A stretch of DNA of 64,000 nt from Limnovirga sp038203525. Its GTDB lineage: Bacteria > Bacteroidota > Bacteroidia > Chitinophagales > Chitinophagaceae. The first letter of the stretch is position 1, and each line of letters begins with the position of its first letter. This document shows, in pieces, positions 1-8,232 of this stretch. The stretch is taken from the NCBI GenBank assembly GCA_038203525.1, contig JBBRDW010000007.1:12684-76683 (forward strand), in the 5' to 3' direction. The notes under the pieces are model-generated. The model was not told the DNA's origin and did not search any database. It saw only the letters and a program-made list of their open reading frames with translations. A program made the position numbers and the translations under genes.

Positions 1-284
1 CGTTTATAATGGTTATAAACAGCAACAGATAAAATTTTCTTTGCTTCAAGCTGGCCTATTACGTACTGATCCAGAAACTCTTTTATTTCCAGCGGTTTGC
101 GAATATTAAACTTGTATTGGCTGGTTTGTGTCTCGTGCCGCTGCTGCAATTCCTGCACAATAATTTCCTGGGCATGTTCTACACAATTTTCACAAATATG
201 CCCTTCCTGGCCGGCTATGAGAATTTTTACTTCATCTCGGCTGCGGCCACAAAAAGAGCAATGAAGATTAGTTTGTTTAGCCAT
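1..284 (-). CDS. clpX: ATP-dependent protease ATPase subunit ClpX (N-terminal part)
   Basis: ClpX unfolds substrates and feeds them to ClpP. Only the first 94 or so residues are in the window; the gene runs off the left edge. The N-terminus has the zinc-binding domain with CSFCGR and, about 20 residues later, CENC, a C-x2-C pair of pairs. It is followed by KPLEIKEFLDQYVIGQ, the start of the AAA+ module. The start at 284 (MAKQ) is preferred; an in-frame ATG two codons upstream (290) is possible. It lies downstream of two clpP genes on the same strand, but a hairpin separates it from them, so it may have its own promoter. Identification is firm. Confidence 0.95.
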   Translation of the reverse strand, partial: MAKQTNLHCSFCGRSRDEVKILIAGQEGHICENCVEHAQEIIVQELQQRHETQTSQYKFNIRKPLEIKEFLDQYVIGQLEAKKILSVAVYNHYK

Positions 285-334
285 TTTCATTTGTTTTATT
301 GGTGTTTTTAAAGGTTACGCCATGCGGCAAAAGT

Positions 335-365
335 AGTAAAACCACTGAGTTTCAGTGGTTTTACT
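335..365 (-). terminator. Hairpin between the second clpP and clpX
   Basis: A perfect inverted repeat has 14-bp arms (AGTAAAACCACTGA and its complement) around a 3-nt loop. It starts 24 bp past the stop of the upstream clpP and ends about 45 bp before the clpX start. The T-tract is weak, so it could be a terminator or a processing hairpin. Confidence 0.6.
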
Positions 366-388
366 TTCAAAGGAGGTTTAAAACATTT

Positions 389-1024
389 TTACAGCTTGTC
401 TATCAACTGATCAACTATGCCATATGTTATGGCTTCATTGGCGTCCATCCAATAGTCGCGGTCAAAATCTTTCATGATCTGTTCTACCGTTTTGCCACAG
501 TTTTCTGCCAGTATTTTTGCGCCTATTTCTTTGGTTTTGCGCATTTGGTTTGCCTGTATTTCTATGTCTGCAGAACTGGCCCTGTACTGGCCGCCCAAAC
601 TCGGTTGATGAATCATCACTTCGCCATGCGGGTAAATATAACGTTTGCCTTTTGTGCCCGCGCTGAGCAATATAGAACCCATGCTGGCTGCCAGCCCCAT
701 ACAAATGGTAGTTACCGGCGACTTAATAAGTCTAATTGTATCGTACATAACCATACCGCTGGTAACAACCCCACCAGGGCTATTGATGTAGAATTTAATT
801 TCCTCGCCGGGCTTGTCGGCATCGAGCAGCATTATTTTGCTTACAAATTCGCGTGCAGATTTATCGTCTACCACACCCCATAGATAAACAGCTCGTTTCT
901 CAAGAAAAAGCTGCTCCATTTTTTTGGTGAGAAAGGAGCTCTGCTCTGGCTTTTCTTCTTTCTGGGTTTCTTCTTCTTCGTCATCCATACGGTAAGGATG
1001 TACGATGTATTTTGAATATTGCAT
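389..1024 (-). CDS. clpP: ClpP serine protease, second copy
   Basis: This is the proteolytic subunit of the Clp protease (family S14, 211 aa). The catalytic triad is visible: Ser114 in GLAASMGS, His139 in MIHQPS, and Asp190 in DRDYW. An acidic N-terminal extension of about 35 residues (DDEEEE) precedes the conserved core and is absent from E. coli ClpP. It lies between another clpP (1358-2047) and clpX on the same strand. The two copies differ clearly in sequence, so they may form a mixed barrel or serve different substrates. The family is certain; the division of labour is inference. Confidence 0.95.
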   Translation of the reverse strand: MQYSKYIVHPYRMDDEEEETQKEEKPEQSSFLTKKMEQLFLEKRAVYLWGVVDDKSAREFVSKIMLLDADKPGEEIKFYINSPGGVVTSGMVMYDTIRLIKSPVTTICMGLAASMGSILLSAGTKGKRYIYPHGEVMIHQPSLGGQYRASSADIEIQANQMRKTKEIGAKILAENCGKTVEQIMKDFDRDYWMDANEAITYGIVDQLIDKL

Positions 1025-1071
1025 ATTGATGACTTTGAAATTTTAGACTTAATATTTTATATTTTTTGCAG

Positions 1072-1126
1072 CCCGGCTTTTGTGCTTTACTCAACTTTAT
1101 TTCCACCTTAAGCGGACTCTTGTACG
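1072..1126 (+). repeat. Degenerate dispersed repeat, palindromic variant (F orientation)
   Basis: The stretch begins with GCAGCCCGGC and ends with GGACTCTTGTAC, the two ends of the 60-bp dispersed repeat. The central TTGCGTCGC is replaced by ACCTTAAGCGG, a decayed form of the palindromic module CCGCC-N2-GGCGG. F means the plus strand reads towards CTCTTGTAC. Together with the copy at 1252-1310 it fills most of the 333-bp gap between the two clpP genes; I see nothing else there. Confidence 0.5.
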
Positions 1127-1251
1127 ATTTGTTCTTTGTTGAGCTTTGGCAGCACTATTTACCGGGTTGCTTTAGCACAAATTTTTGAAACGGTACTACT
1201 ACTTTAAACAGCTTTGCCATTGTAAACGCCACAGCCGCCCAATGATTTAAA

Positions 1252-1310
1252 AGATGAACGGATTGCGACGCAACGATGATGCCATGTAAAGATTAGCTGG
1301 TATTAAAAAT
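1252..1310 (-). repeat. Dispersed 60-bp repeat (R orientation)
   Basis: Reads AACGGATTGCGACGCAA with the GTACAAG part changed to GATGAAC, then GATGCCATG and a weak GCTGGTATTAAAAA end. R means the plus strand reads GTAC...GACGCAA. The A-rich end faces the 3' end of clpP (1358). Confidence 0.65.
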
Positions 1311-1357
1311 TTTAAAAGAACTGGCTTAAAAAGGAAGAATGTCTCTTTAGGTGATGT

Positions 1358-2047
1358 TTACTTTTGCTCTTTTCTTGGATTGGTAAGCAGCACTTCGTCT
1401 ACCAAACCATATTCTTTGCTTTCCTCTGCCGTCATCCAAAAATCGCGGTCGCAATCGGCGGCAACCAGCTCCACAGGTTTTCCGGAATGATGCGCAATAA
1501 TAACATACAACTCCTGTTTAATCTTTTTTATTTCCCTGGCGGTAATTTCAATATCGGTAGCCTGCCCGCCTATACCGCCGCTTGGCTGGTGCAGCATTAT
1601 GCGGCTGTGTTTTAATGCACTGCGTTTACCTTTTACACCGGCACACATTAAGATGGCGCCCATGCTGGCAGCGATTCCAGTGCAGATGGTAGAAATGTCA
1701 GGACTTACAAATTGCATGGTATCGTAAATACCAAGCCCTGCATATACACTGCCCCCGGGGCTGTTTATATACATTTGAATATCGCGGGTGCGGTCTGTAC
1801 TGTCTAAAAATAATAATTGTGCGGTAACAATGTTGGCAACATAATCATCGATAGGTTCGCCGAGAAAAATAATGCGATCCATCATTAACCTGCTGAAAAC
1901 GTCCATGCTTGCTACGTTTAGGGGCCTTTCTTCTATAATGTAAGGCGTAAGATTTGTTACATTATGCTTGGTATACCCGTGAAGCGTATTGCTGCTGATG
2001 CCGCGATGCTTTACGGCATATTTTTCAAATTCCTTTCCAAAGTTCAT
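1358..2047 (-). CDS. clpP: ClpP serine protease, first copy
   Basis: Proteolytic subunit of the Clp protease, 229 aa from the chosen start MNFGKEFEKY. A longer reading frame (to 2134) adds 29 residues without family support. Catalytic residues by motif are Ser128 (GIAASMGA), His153 (MLHQPSGG) and Asp202 (DRDFW). The core is flanked by a 40-residue N-terminal segment and a short basic tail. It lies downstream of tig and a 57-aa protein, the common tig-clpP order. The second clpP follows after a repeat-filled gap of 333 bp. Confidence 0.95.
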   Translation of the reverse strand: MNFGKEFEKYAVKHRGISSNTLHGYTKHNVTNLTPYIIEERPLNVASMDVFSRLMMDRIIFLGEPIDDYVANIVTAQLLFLDSTDRTRDIQMYINSPGGSVYAGLGIYDTMQFVSPDISTICTGIAASMGAILMCAGVKGKRSALKHSRIMLHQPSGGIGGQATDIEITAREIKKIKQELYVIIAHHSGKPVELVAADCDRDFWMTAEESKEYGLVDEVLLTNPRKEQK

Positions 2048-2196
2048 AGTCAATTTTTTTCGGCTTGAAGATAAGTGTTTTGACAAATCAAAGCACCATT
2101 TACCAAATACCATGCAAACTGTGTTATGCGACAAAAGGGCAGGGGAAATAGTTTGGAGTTATCAGTTTTTATTTTTTGTTAAATGTTGGTGTGTTT

Positions 2197-2370
2197 CTAG
2201 TCTAAAAAATCGTCTTCTTCTTTGGGGCCGTACTTATCAAAAAGCTTATTGATGGCCCCGGCAAAAACGGGGAATTTTTCTTTTGCAAAATCTTTTATTG
2301 TTTCAACTGCTTTGTAAGCCTGTTCTTCTGTTAGCCCCTGTGATGTTAGGCGTTTTATGAGTTCTTCCAT
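2197..2370 (-). CDS. Small helical protein of unknown function
   Basis: A 57-aa protein starting MEELIKRLTSQG and ending in an acidic tail (EEDDFLD). The longer frame to 2415 would run through the tig terminator, so the internal Met at 2370 is preferred. The sequence reads as two or three amphipathic helices (TEEQAYKAVETIKDFAKEK) with no Cys and no membrane segment. I recognise the style of small Bacteroidota proteins but cannot name a function. It sits between tig and clpP on the same strand and may be cotranscribed with clpP. Confidence 0.65.
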   Translation of the reverse strand: MEELIKRLTSQGLTEEQAYKAVETIKDFAKEKFPVFAGAINKLFDKYGPKEEDDFLD

Positions 2371-2412
2371 AAATTGTGTTTTATTTTGGCAACGAAGTTC
2401 GATCTTTAGCCA

Positions 2413-2443
2413 CAAAAAAAACCGGATGAAGTTTCAGCCGGTT
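2413..2443 (-). terminator. Rho-independent terminator of tig
   Basis: On the minus strand AAACCGG pairs with CCGGTTT around a 12-nt loop and is followed directly by eight T. It begins 25 bp past the tig stop codon. Confidence 0.8.
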
Positions 2444-2468
2444 TGAAGTATTATTTTTTTATTAAAGA

Positions 2469-3827
2469 CTAGTGATGGTGGTGCTTCAGTTTTTCGGCAA
2501 AAGCTTCTGCGCTGATGCTTTCTTCTTTAGCCTGCACCTGCCCCTCAAGTATTTGAAATAATTTGCTGGTCTGAATTTTCATGTAGGTTTCTTCCACGAA
2601 TTTCTGGTCTTTCATCATACGGTTTACGTATTCTTCCATCCATGGCGCCTGGTCCATTGGCATATTCATATAACTGAATATCTGATGTCTGGCAAAGTCT
2701 TTAATTTCTTCCGGCTCAACAGTAACTGCATTTTCATCCAATAATTTACTGCTGATAAGGCTCCATTTGAGCTGTGTTGCAAAAGTTGGATATTCTTCTT
2801 CAGCCTCTTCGGGAGTTTTGCGTTTTTCGCCACCATCCTTCAGCCATCTTTTAAGGAAATCCGAGGGAAATTCCATAGTTATATGGTCAGTGAGGTGATG
2901 ATAGATCTGATCCTGCACCTGGTTGCTGCTTTGGCTTTTGTAATAATTTTCAATCTCAGCTTTCACTGCGTCGCGAAAGCCTTCTTCGGTTGTTATTTCT
3001 TTGCCCGGATAAACGGCCTCAAAAAGTTCCGTATCTAGAGGGGCCTTTTCTACAAGCCCAACTTTTGTAATGAGTACTTTAAAAAACTTTTCAGCATCGG
3101 CTGCATCTTCTTTATTTAAACCAAGATCGCCCATTACCCATTCTCTTTCTTTATCATCAAAAGCCTTGCTAAGCTGTATTTGAAAAGTTTCCTCTTTTTT
3201 TCTGCCCATTAAGCCGGGGCGGGTAGCTTCGTTAAAATATTTTACAAGCAGGGAATTACTTTTGGTAAGGCCATCTTCCACTTCATTGCCGGCTTCATCG
3301 GTTTCTGTAAGGTCAACATTCAACACATCTTCGTCGCTGCTCACTGTTTCTGGCTCCGTCATTTTACCATGACGGGTTTGCAAACGGCCTACTTCTTCAT
3401 TGATCATTTCATCTGTAACGTCTATTACGTACCTTGTTACAGTAATACCAGCAATATTTACTTCAAAAGCAGGTTTCAAACCTACTTCAAATGCAAAAGA
3501 ATAATCGGCCGGGCTGGCCATATCAATTTTGCTTGAATCTGTTTCAAGCGGAAGTGGCTGCGCAAAAATATCCAGCCTTTCCTGCTGCAGATAATCGGTT
3601 AATCCCTTTTCTACCGTACGCAGTACTTCATCTGCAAAAACACCCGGACCATACATTTTCTTTACAAGACTGGCTGGAACCATTCCCTTGCGAAAGCCGG
3701 GTATATTAGCACTTTTTGCGTGTTTCTTAAGTGTAGATTCAAAGGTGGGCAGATAATCTTCTTTCGCCACTTTTACGGTAAGCTTGTCTGTAAGCAGGCC
3801 GATATTTTCCCTGGTAACTGTTGCCAT
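2469..3827 (-). CDS. tig: Trigger factor, ribosome-associated chaperone
   Basis: Trigger factor binds nascent chains at the ribosomal exit tunnel. The protein has 452 aa from the start MATVTRENIG. The longer frame (to 3887) adds 20 residues read from the leader. The ribosome-docking signature GFRKGMVP is at residues 44-51. The rest fits the PPIase-like and helical C-terminal regions, though the middle is divergent, as usual in this phylum. The protein ends in a natural KLKHHHH tail. It is followed by a strong terminator, then a small gene and clpP; a tRNA-Leu lies just upstream on the same strand. Confidence 0.92.
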   Translation of the reverse strand: MATVTRENIGLLTDKLTVKVAKEDYLPTFESTLKKHAKSANIPGFRKGMVPASLVKKMYGPGVFADEVLRTVEKGLTDYLQQERLDIFAQPLPLETDSSKIDMASPADYSFAFEVGLKPAFEVNIAGITVTRYVIDVTDEMINEEVGRLQTRHGKMTEPETVSSDEDVLNVDLTETDEAGNEVEDGLTKSNSLLVKYFNEATRPGLMGRKKEETFQIQLSKAFDDKEREWVMGDLGLNKEDAADAEKFFKVLITKVGLVEKAPLDTELFEAVYPGKEITTEEGFRDAVKAEIENYYKSQSSNQVQDQIYHHLTDHITMEFPSDFLKRWLKDGGEKRKTPEEAEEEYPTFATQLKWSLISSKLLDENAVTVEPEEIKDFARHQIFSYMNMPMDQAPWMEEYVNRMMKDQKFVEETYMKIQTSKLFQILEGQVQAKEESISAEAFAEKLKHHHH

Positions 3828-3856
3828 TGTTAAAGTTGATAAGTTATAAGTTGAAA

Positions 3857-3905
3857 GGTTGATAAGATTAAAAGTTTTACAATTCAACTTTTAATCTTAT
3901 CAACC
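3857..3905 (-). other. Perfect 20-bp inverted repeat between tRNA-Leu and tig
   Basis: GGTTGATAAGATTAAAAGTT is matched by its exact complement with a 9-nt spacer. It starts 6 nt past the tRNA 3' end and ends 30 bp before the tig ATG. It may end or process the tRNA transcript, or fold in the tig leader. There is no clean T-tract. Confidence 0.6.
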
Positions 3906-3911
3906 ATTTAG

Positions 3912-3993
3912 TGCGGATGGAGGGGGTCGAACCCACATGCCTTGCGGCGCTAGATCCTAAGTCTAGTGCGTCTGCCAATTTCGCCACATCCGC
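3912..3993 (-). tRNA. tRNA-Leu (anticodon UAG)
   Basis: The acceptor arms GCGGATG and CATCCGC pair, with discriminator A. The anticodon arm is CTAGA-CTTAGGA-TCTAG, giving anticodon TAG. A variable arm and the T-loop GTTCGAC are present. CCA is not encoded. Confidence 0.95.
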
Positions 3994-4130
3994 AGGTGAA
4001 GTTTAAAGGTTCAACTTTCAGTCTGGATAGTTTTATCCTTTTGTTGAGCGCTGCTTTCCTTTTAATTCAGGGGCGCAAAAATAGGGGAAATTGTAAGATT
4101 GACAAATTGGTTTTTAGATTATATGATTTT

Positions 4131-4296
4131 TAGGGTTATGGGCCGATCTGATCAGCTACTATTGTGCTTCGTTGCGTCGCACTCTTCAACGCCTTGTTCA
4201 CGGTTGATCGTTTACCGATGGCTGTTGAGCTAAGTACCGAACGTACAAGCGTGCGACGCAAGGAGGATGCCATAAAAAACAAATGCCCGGACCAAA
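4131..4296. repeat. Inverted pair of the dispersed 60-bp repeat (empty composite)
   Basis: An F copy (core 4172-4190) faces an R copy (core 4243-4261) with GTAC-type ends towards each other and about 50 bp between the cores. The outer ends read GGGCCGATC on the left and GCCCGGACCAAAAA on the right. No gene lies inside. The right end doubles as one arm of the pepF terminator. Confidence 0.8.
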
Positions 4297-4315
4297 AATA
4301 TCGGTACGGGCATTC
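4273..4315 (-). terminator. Terminator of the M3 peptidase gene, built on a repeat end
   Basis: On the minus strand AATGCCCG pairs with CGGGCATT across about 17 nt and is followed by GTTTTTT. One arm is the CCCGG end of the dispersed repeat. Confidence 0.7.
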
Positions 4316-4331
4316 ATTTTTTTATCGCTTA

Positions 4332-6053
4332 TTAAAGCAACGCTTCTATTTCCGTGTTTACGAAATCCATGAGGGTTTTAATATGCTCGGGCGAAAAAGT
4401 AAACTGCAGGCCGGCGGCTGCATACAATTCGGGCAATGTTTTTGTGCCGCCGAGGCTTAATGCATTTATATAATTCTGCAATGCCTGCTGCGGATTTTGC
4501 TTATACTGCATCCACAAACCAATAGCACCAAGCTGTGCAATGCCATACTCAATATAATAAAAGGGCACTTCGAATAAATGTAACTGGCGCTGCCAGCCGG
4601 TTTTACGGTATTCTTCGAGTCCGCTTATATCCACCGCGCCGGTTGAAAATTCATTAAAAATTGCTACCCAGTTATCTGTTCTTTCTTCAATTGTATGGTT
4701 GGGATTTTCGTACACCCAATGCTGAAATTTATCGATTGTAGCAATCCATGGAAAAATGGTAATTACCCTTTCGAGCTGGTGTTCTTTTGCCCGCTGTAAA
4801 TCTTCTTTATTATCGAAAAAAGCATCCCAGTGATTCATGCTAAAAAGCTCCATCGCCATACTGGCAACCTCAGCAATTTCCATAGGATACTCCTTAAAGG
4901 CACTGAGTTCCAGGTTATGTGCCAGAAAAGAATGAATGGCGTGGCCGCCCTCGTGTACCATCGTGGTTACATCATCCATTTGCCCGGCAGCATTCATAAA
5001 AATAAAAGGTGCCCCACTCTCTGCCAGCGGGCAATTATAGCCGCCGGGTGCCTTGCCTTTGCGGCTTTCAAGGTCAAAGTGTTTCATGGCATCCATTCTG
5101 CGCAGGCAGTCAGCAAAAAACGGGTTCATTTCAGTAAAACATTGTTCTGTTTTTTGCAGCAATTCTTTGCCTGTGGTAAAAGGCTGTAAGGGTTGTACGC
5201 CGGGTTGCGGCGCTTCAATATCCCATGGGCGGAGCGTATCTAATACCAGCTTTTCTTTTTTGTGGCGGTATATTTTTTCAACCAGTGGAAGCACATGCAA
5301 TTTTACCGCTTCATGAAAACCAAAACAGTCTTCTTTGGTATAATCGAAGCGCCCCAGCTCTGCAAATTTATAATCCCGGTAATTTTCAAAGCCGGCGTTT
5401 AGTGCAATTTTGTTTCGGCGTTCAACCAGTTGCGAGAATAGATTATGCAGGGTTCCTTTATCCTGCTTTCTTCTTTCCTGTATTTTCCTGTACACTTCTT
5501 CACGCAGGCCACGGTCGTGGTTTTCGAGAAATTTTGCAGCCTGCTGCAGGGTGTACTCCTGGCCGTTTACTTCAATCGTCATGCCTCCGGAAATAACGCC
5601 AAACTGCTGCTGCATTACGCTTAATTCTGCCTGCAAGGGGATATTTTCTTCGCGAAAAAGCTCGATGTTTTTCTTAACGCTGCGCAGGTAAGTAAAATAT
5701 TTTTGCTGGTCTAGCTCGCTGGTAAAAGGGCAGTCTATAAGTTTACGGTTGAGTGTATCAGCGTATGGCTGCAGCTTTGGCTGTATCTCCATGCAAAAAT
5801 AAGTAAAGGCATCTTCCAATACTTTGTCAGTAGTATCGCAGGTCATGCGTATCTGGCGCCAGCAGGCATCTTCACTTACCGCAGCTTCTACTTCGCTAAT
5901 ATCTTTCAGCCATTGTTCAAGATCTGCATTAGATCCAATCTCTCTCTCAAGCAACCTTTTAAAATAGGGCTCTAAGGCCTCCCAGGTTGTTACAACAAAA
6001 TCATTCGAAAGAAAATGCCGTTCTGTTTTTTTTATATCTGCACTCGGTTGCAT
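4332..6053 (-). CDS. M3 family oligoendopeptidase (PepF-like)
   Basis: A cytosolic zinc metallopeptidase that cleaves short peptides. It has 573 aa, normal for the oligoendopeptidase F group, and no signal peptide. The zinc site HEGGH is at residues 367-371, followed by EIAEVASM, which supplies the third ligand glutamate region. The N-terminal half is helical, as expected for the lobe over the active-site channel. It stands alone between repeat-filled gaps with its own terminator. Confidence 0.9.
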   Translation of the reverse strand: MQPSADIKKTERHFLSNDFVVTTWEALEPYFKRLLEREIGSNADLEQWLKDISEVEAAVSEDACWRQIRMTCDTTDKVLEDAFTYFCMEIQPKLQPYADTLNRKLIDCPFTSELDQQKYFTYLRSVKKNIELFREENIPLQAELSVMQQQFGVISGGMTIEVNGQEYTLQQAAKFLENHDRGLREEVYRKIQERRKQDKGTLHNLFSQLVERRNKIALNAGFENYRDYKFAELGRFDYTKEDCFGFHEAVKLHVLPLVEKIYRHKKEKLVLDTLRPWDIEAPQPGVQPLQPFTTGKELLQKTEQCFTEMNPFFADCLRRMDAMKHFDLESRKGKAPGGYNCPLAESGAPFIFMNAAGQMDDVTTMVHEGGHAIHSFLAHNLELSAFKEYPMEIAEVASMAMELFSMNHWDAFFDNKEDLQRAKEHQLERVITIFPWIATIDKFQHWVYENPNHTIEERTDNWVAIFNEFSTGAVDISGLEEYRKTGWQRQLHLFEVPFYYIEYGIAQLGAIGLWMQYKQNPQQALQNYINALSLGGTKTLPELYAAAGLQFTFSPEHIKTLMDFVNTEIEALL

Positions 6054-6061
6054 AAGTAAGA

Positions 6062-6125
6062 TTTTTTATACAAGGCTTTCGTTATTCTATTAACCTTTTG
6101 TTCCGCCTAAGGCGGACTCTTTTAC
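6062..6125 (+). repeat. Dispersed repeat, palindromic variant (F orientation)
   Basis: The stretch ends GGACTCTTTTACG as in normal units, but the core is CCGCCTAAGGCGG, a clean palindrome, instead of TTGCGTCGC. It lies upstream of the M3 peptidase, in the gap before DUF5606. Confidence 0.55.
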
Positions 6126-6250
6126 GGAATAGCAAGTAGCATCAACGTGCATCAGCAAAATTATTTGCGGGCTTGCTAAACGGCTAAAGTGAAACCGATT
6201 ATTTATTCCGGTATTATATGAACAGATTTAAGCATCTGCATATCCTTAAA

Positions 6251-6775
6251 TTATTCTGTTGCTTTCTTTTTAGGGGCGGCTTTTTTCTTTGGTGGCACAG
6301 TTTCTTCAACAGGTTCTTCCGGCACTAATGTTTCTTCTTTTTCTAAAGCAGTAGTTGTTTCTTCTGTTTCTTCCTCTTCTTCGGTTTCTTCCTCCCCTAA
6401 CTTTATTTCAATCTCATTTTTTTTAATAATACTGAACCATTTAACCATTTTTTTAAGGTCACTGGCGTAAACCCGGTCAAAATCCATATCGGGGTAAACC
6501 TTTAAAAAGTAGGCTTTTATAGCTGCTGCGTCTTTCTCCGAAGGCAGTGTTTCGCCGCTTATTTCCATTGCTTTCAACACATCTGAAAGGTTCACATTCT
6601 CCCTTACGGTGTACACTTCTATGCTTTCAAGATGAGAAAATGTATGCATTCTGCTGGAAACAAATTTTGTACTTAGATCGTCAAGTGAACGTACTATGGC
6701 CCCATCGGTCTTGCTCGCCATCATTTCGAATAAACCGCCAAGGCCGGTTACACTAATCAATTTACTGTATTCCAT
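6251..6775 (-). CDS. DUF5606 family protein
   Basis: A 174-aa protein whose first 125 residues match the Bacteroidota DUF5606 pattern: ISVTGLGGLFEMMASK, then VRSLDDLS, then an IEVYTV segment. The last 45 residues are low complexity, a Glu/Thr-rich stretch ending in PPKKKAAPKKKATE. No signal or membrane segment is present, so it is probably cytosolic. The function is unknown. It is a single gene with its own spacing on both sides. Confidence 0.8.
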   Translation of the reverse strand: MEYSKLISVTGLGGLFEMMASKTDGAIVRSLDDLSTKFVSSRMHTFSHLESIEVYTVRENVNLSDVLKAMEISGETLPSEKDAAAIKAYFLKVYPDMDFDRVYASDLKKMVKWFSIIKKNEIEIKLGEEETEEEEETEETTTALEKEETLVPEEPVEETVPPKKKAAPKKKATE

Positions 6776-6967
6776 ATTTATGTTTTAAAAAAAGAAGGTA
6801 CAAAATAAAGCAAAAAAGACCACCTGCTGACAATAGAAAAATATTATGTTTCTTTTATACAATTTTACTTCTGCTTGTATTGCCTTGGTAATCTGCTTTA
6901 ACGCCATGCTATCAGTAACATAATTGCCATGCAGCGAAAAGGTCATTCATGTAATCTACATATGCTC

Positions 6968-7564
6968 ATGAATACAAATGCACTAATAATATTTGTAAAG
7001 AATCCATTGCCCGGTTTGGTAAAAACACGTCTTGCCAAAACCATTGGTGAAACGGCAGCAGTTATAATCTACAAGCAGCTTCTTTTACATACACAGAATG
7101 TTTCCACCAAATGTAATGCGGATAAATATGTGTTTTATGGCGATTTTATCAACCAAGATGACCTCTGGAATAATGGGGGCTACCAAAAATTTTTACAAAA
7201 AGGAACCGGGTTGGGCGAGAGAATGTCAAATGCATTTGATGATATTTTTTCGAAAGGCTACAGGAAAGTTATAATAATTGGAAGTGATTGCCTTGAAATA
7301 GCAACCAGGCATATTGACCAGGCGTTTGATTTTTTAAATGACTGTGACGTTGTAATCGGACCTGCTCAGGACGGCGGGTATTATTTACTCGGAATGAAAA
7401 AAATGTACATGCAATTTTTCCAAAACAAAAGCTGGAGTACAGGAAAACTGCTGCCCGAAACCCTCGCAGATATTTCACAGCTCCGCCTCAGTTATCACCT
7501 ACTGCCGGTGTTAAGCGACGTAGATGACGAAAAAGATTTGTACCTGCTGCACCACAGGCAGTGA
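6968..7564 (+). CDS. DUF2064 (TIGR04282-like) glycosyltransferase
   Basis: About 198 aa from MNTNALIIF; an upstream TTG/ATG frame to 6929 adds 13 unsupported residues. The fold is nucleotide-diphospho-sugar transferase-like: FVKNPLPGLVKTRLAK near the N-terminus resembles the nucleotide-binding loop, GSDC is the metal-binding position, and GPAQDGGYYLLG is typical of the family. Members are often annotated as arsenosugar-type glycosyltransferases, but the substrate here cannot be told. It converges with the following minus-strand gene, leaving 19 bp between them. Confidence 0.8.
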   Translation: MNTNALIIFVKNPLPGLVKTRLAKTIGETAAVIIYKQLLLHTQNVSTKCNADKYVFYGDFINQDDLWNNGGYQKFLQKGTGLGERMSNAFDDIFSKGYRKVIIIGSDCLEIATRHIDQAFDFLNDCDVVIGPAQDGGYYLLGMKKMYMQFFQNKSWSTGKLLPETLADISQLRLSYHLLPVLSDVDDEKDLYLLHHRQ

Positions 7565-7583
7565 TTTTTTTATCTGCATTTTT

Positions 7584-7976
7584 TCATAAACCCAACTCTT
7601 TTACAGGATCCCAAAAGTGCTTATCAAAATCTGCTATGGTGTCATTTTCAATATTAATTCCTTCTTTTTCGAGCATATCCTGCATAAGCGTTGGAGTTGC
7701 GAAATGCATTTTGCCGCTAAGCATACCATTGCGGTTTACAACTCTTTGAGCGGGTACTTTTGGTTTGGTATTATGCGCTCCGTTCATTGCCCAACCTACC
7801 ATTCTGGCTGACATTTTACTGCCAAGATAATTTGCGATAGCTCCATAAGTGGTAACGCGACCTTTGGGTATTTGCCTGGCTACATCCCACACATTTTCAA
7901 AAAAATTGAACTTTTTTGATGGATCATTTACCGGAATTTTTTCTTTTAAAGACATTTTTACACCAATGGTTTTCAT
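7584..7976 (-). CDS. Alkyltransferase-like protein (MGMT family without the acceptor Cys)
   Basis: A 130-aa DNA-binding protein of the O6-alkylguanine family; a start at 7955 (MSLKEK) is also possible. The helix-turn-helix region (GRVTTYGAIANYLG) and GWAMNG segment are present. The active-site PCHR motif reads PAQR, so the alkyl-accepting Cys is missing. By family knowledge such proteins flag alkylated bases for nucleotide excision repair. It is followed upstream on the same strand by DUF5522 with a 16-bp gap. Confidence 0.85.
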   Translation of the reverse strand: MKTIGVKMSLKEKIPVNDPSKKFNFFENVWDVARQIPKGRVTTYGAIANYLGSKMSARMVGWAMNGAHNTKPKVPAQRVVNRNGMLSGKMHFATPTLMQDMLEKEGINIENDTIADFDKHFWDPVKELGL

Positions 7977-7992
7977 AAGGGAAAGTTAGAGA

Positions 7993-8232
7993 CTATTCTT
8001 TTGGATTATGCCGGCCTTGTAAAATTTTATTTTTTCCCTGCAGAAGGTAAGTTTTTTGTGGCTCGGCAACTGCATTGTATTCATAGGGGCAGTGGAGACA
8101 TCCATTTCCACAACAATAACCACGCTGAAGATGATATGCCTCGGTAAGAACCATCAATCCATTTTCGTTCAAGTAAAAGTCTTTTTGTTCAATCTGGCTG
8201 TTGCTCACTGAATAAGTTTTTAAGAATTTCAT
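7993..8232 (-). CDS. DUF5522 family protein
   Basis: A 79-aa protein with the family core RGYCCGNGCLHCPY near residues 38-51. The four Cys and one His suggest a metal site, which is inference. Its ATG lies 44 bp inside the 3' end of trmB, so translation is probably coupled to trmB. The alkyltransferase-like gene follows closely. The function is unknown. Confidence 0.8.
   Translation of the reverse strand: MKFLKTYSVSNSQIEQKDFYLNENGLMVLTEAYHLQRGYCCGNGCLHCPYEYNAVAEPQKTYLLQGKNKILQGRHNPKE

Noticed and set aside
299..883. Long plus-strand open frame opposite clpP
   Set aside because: It is a shadow of the clpP gene, with no start context or family resemblance.
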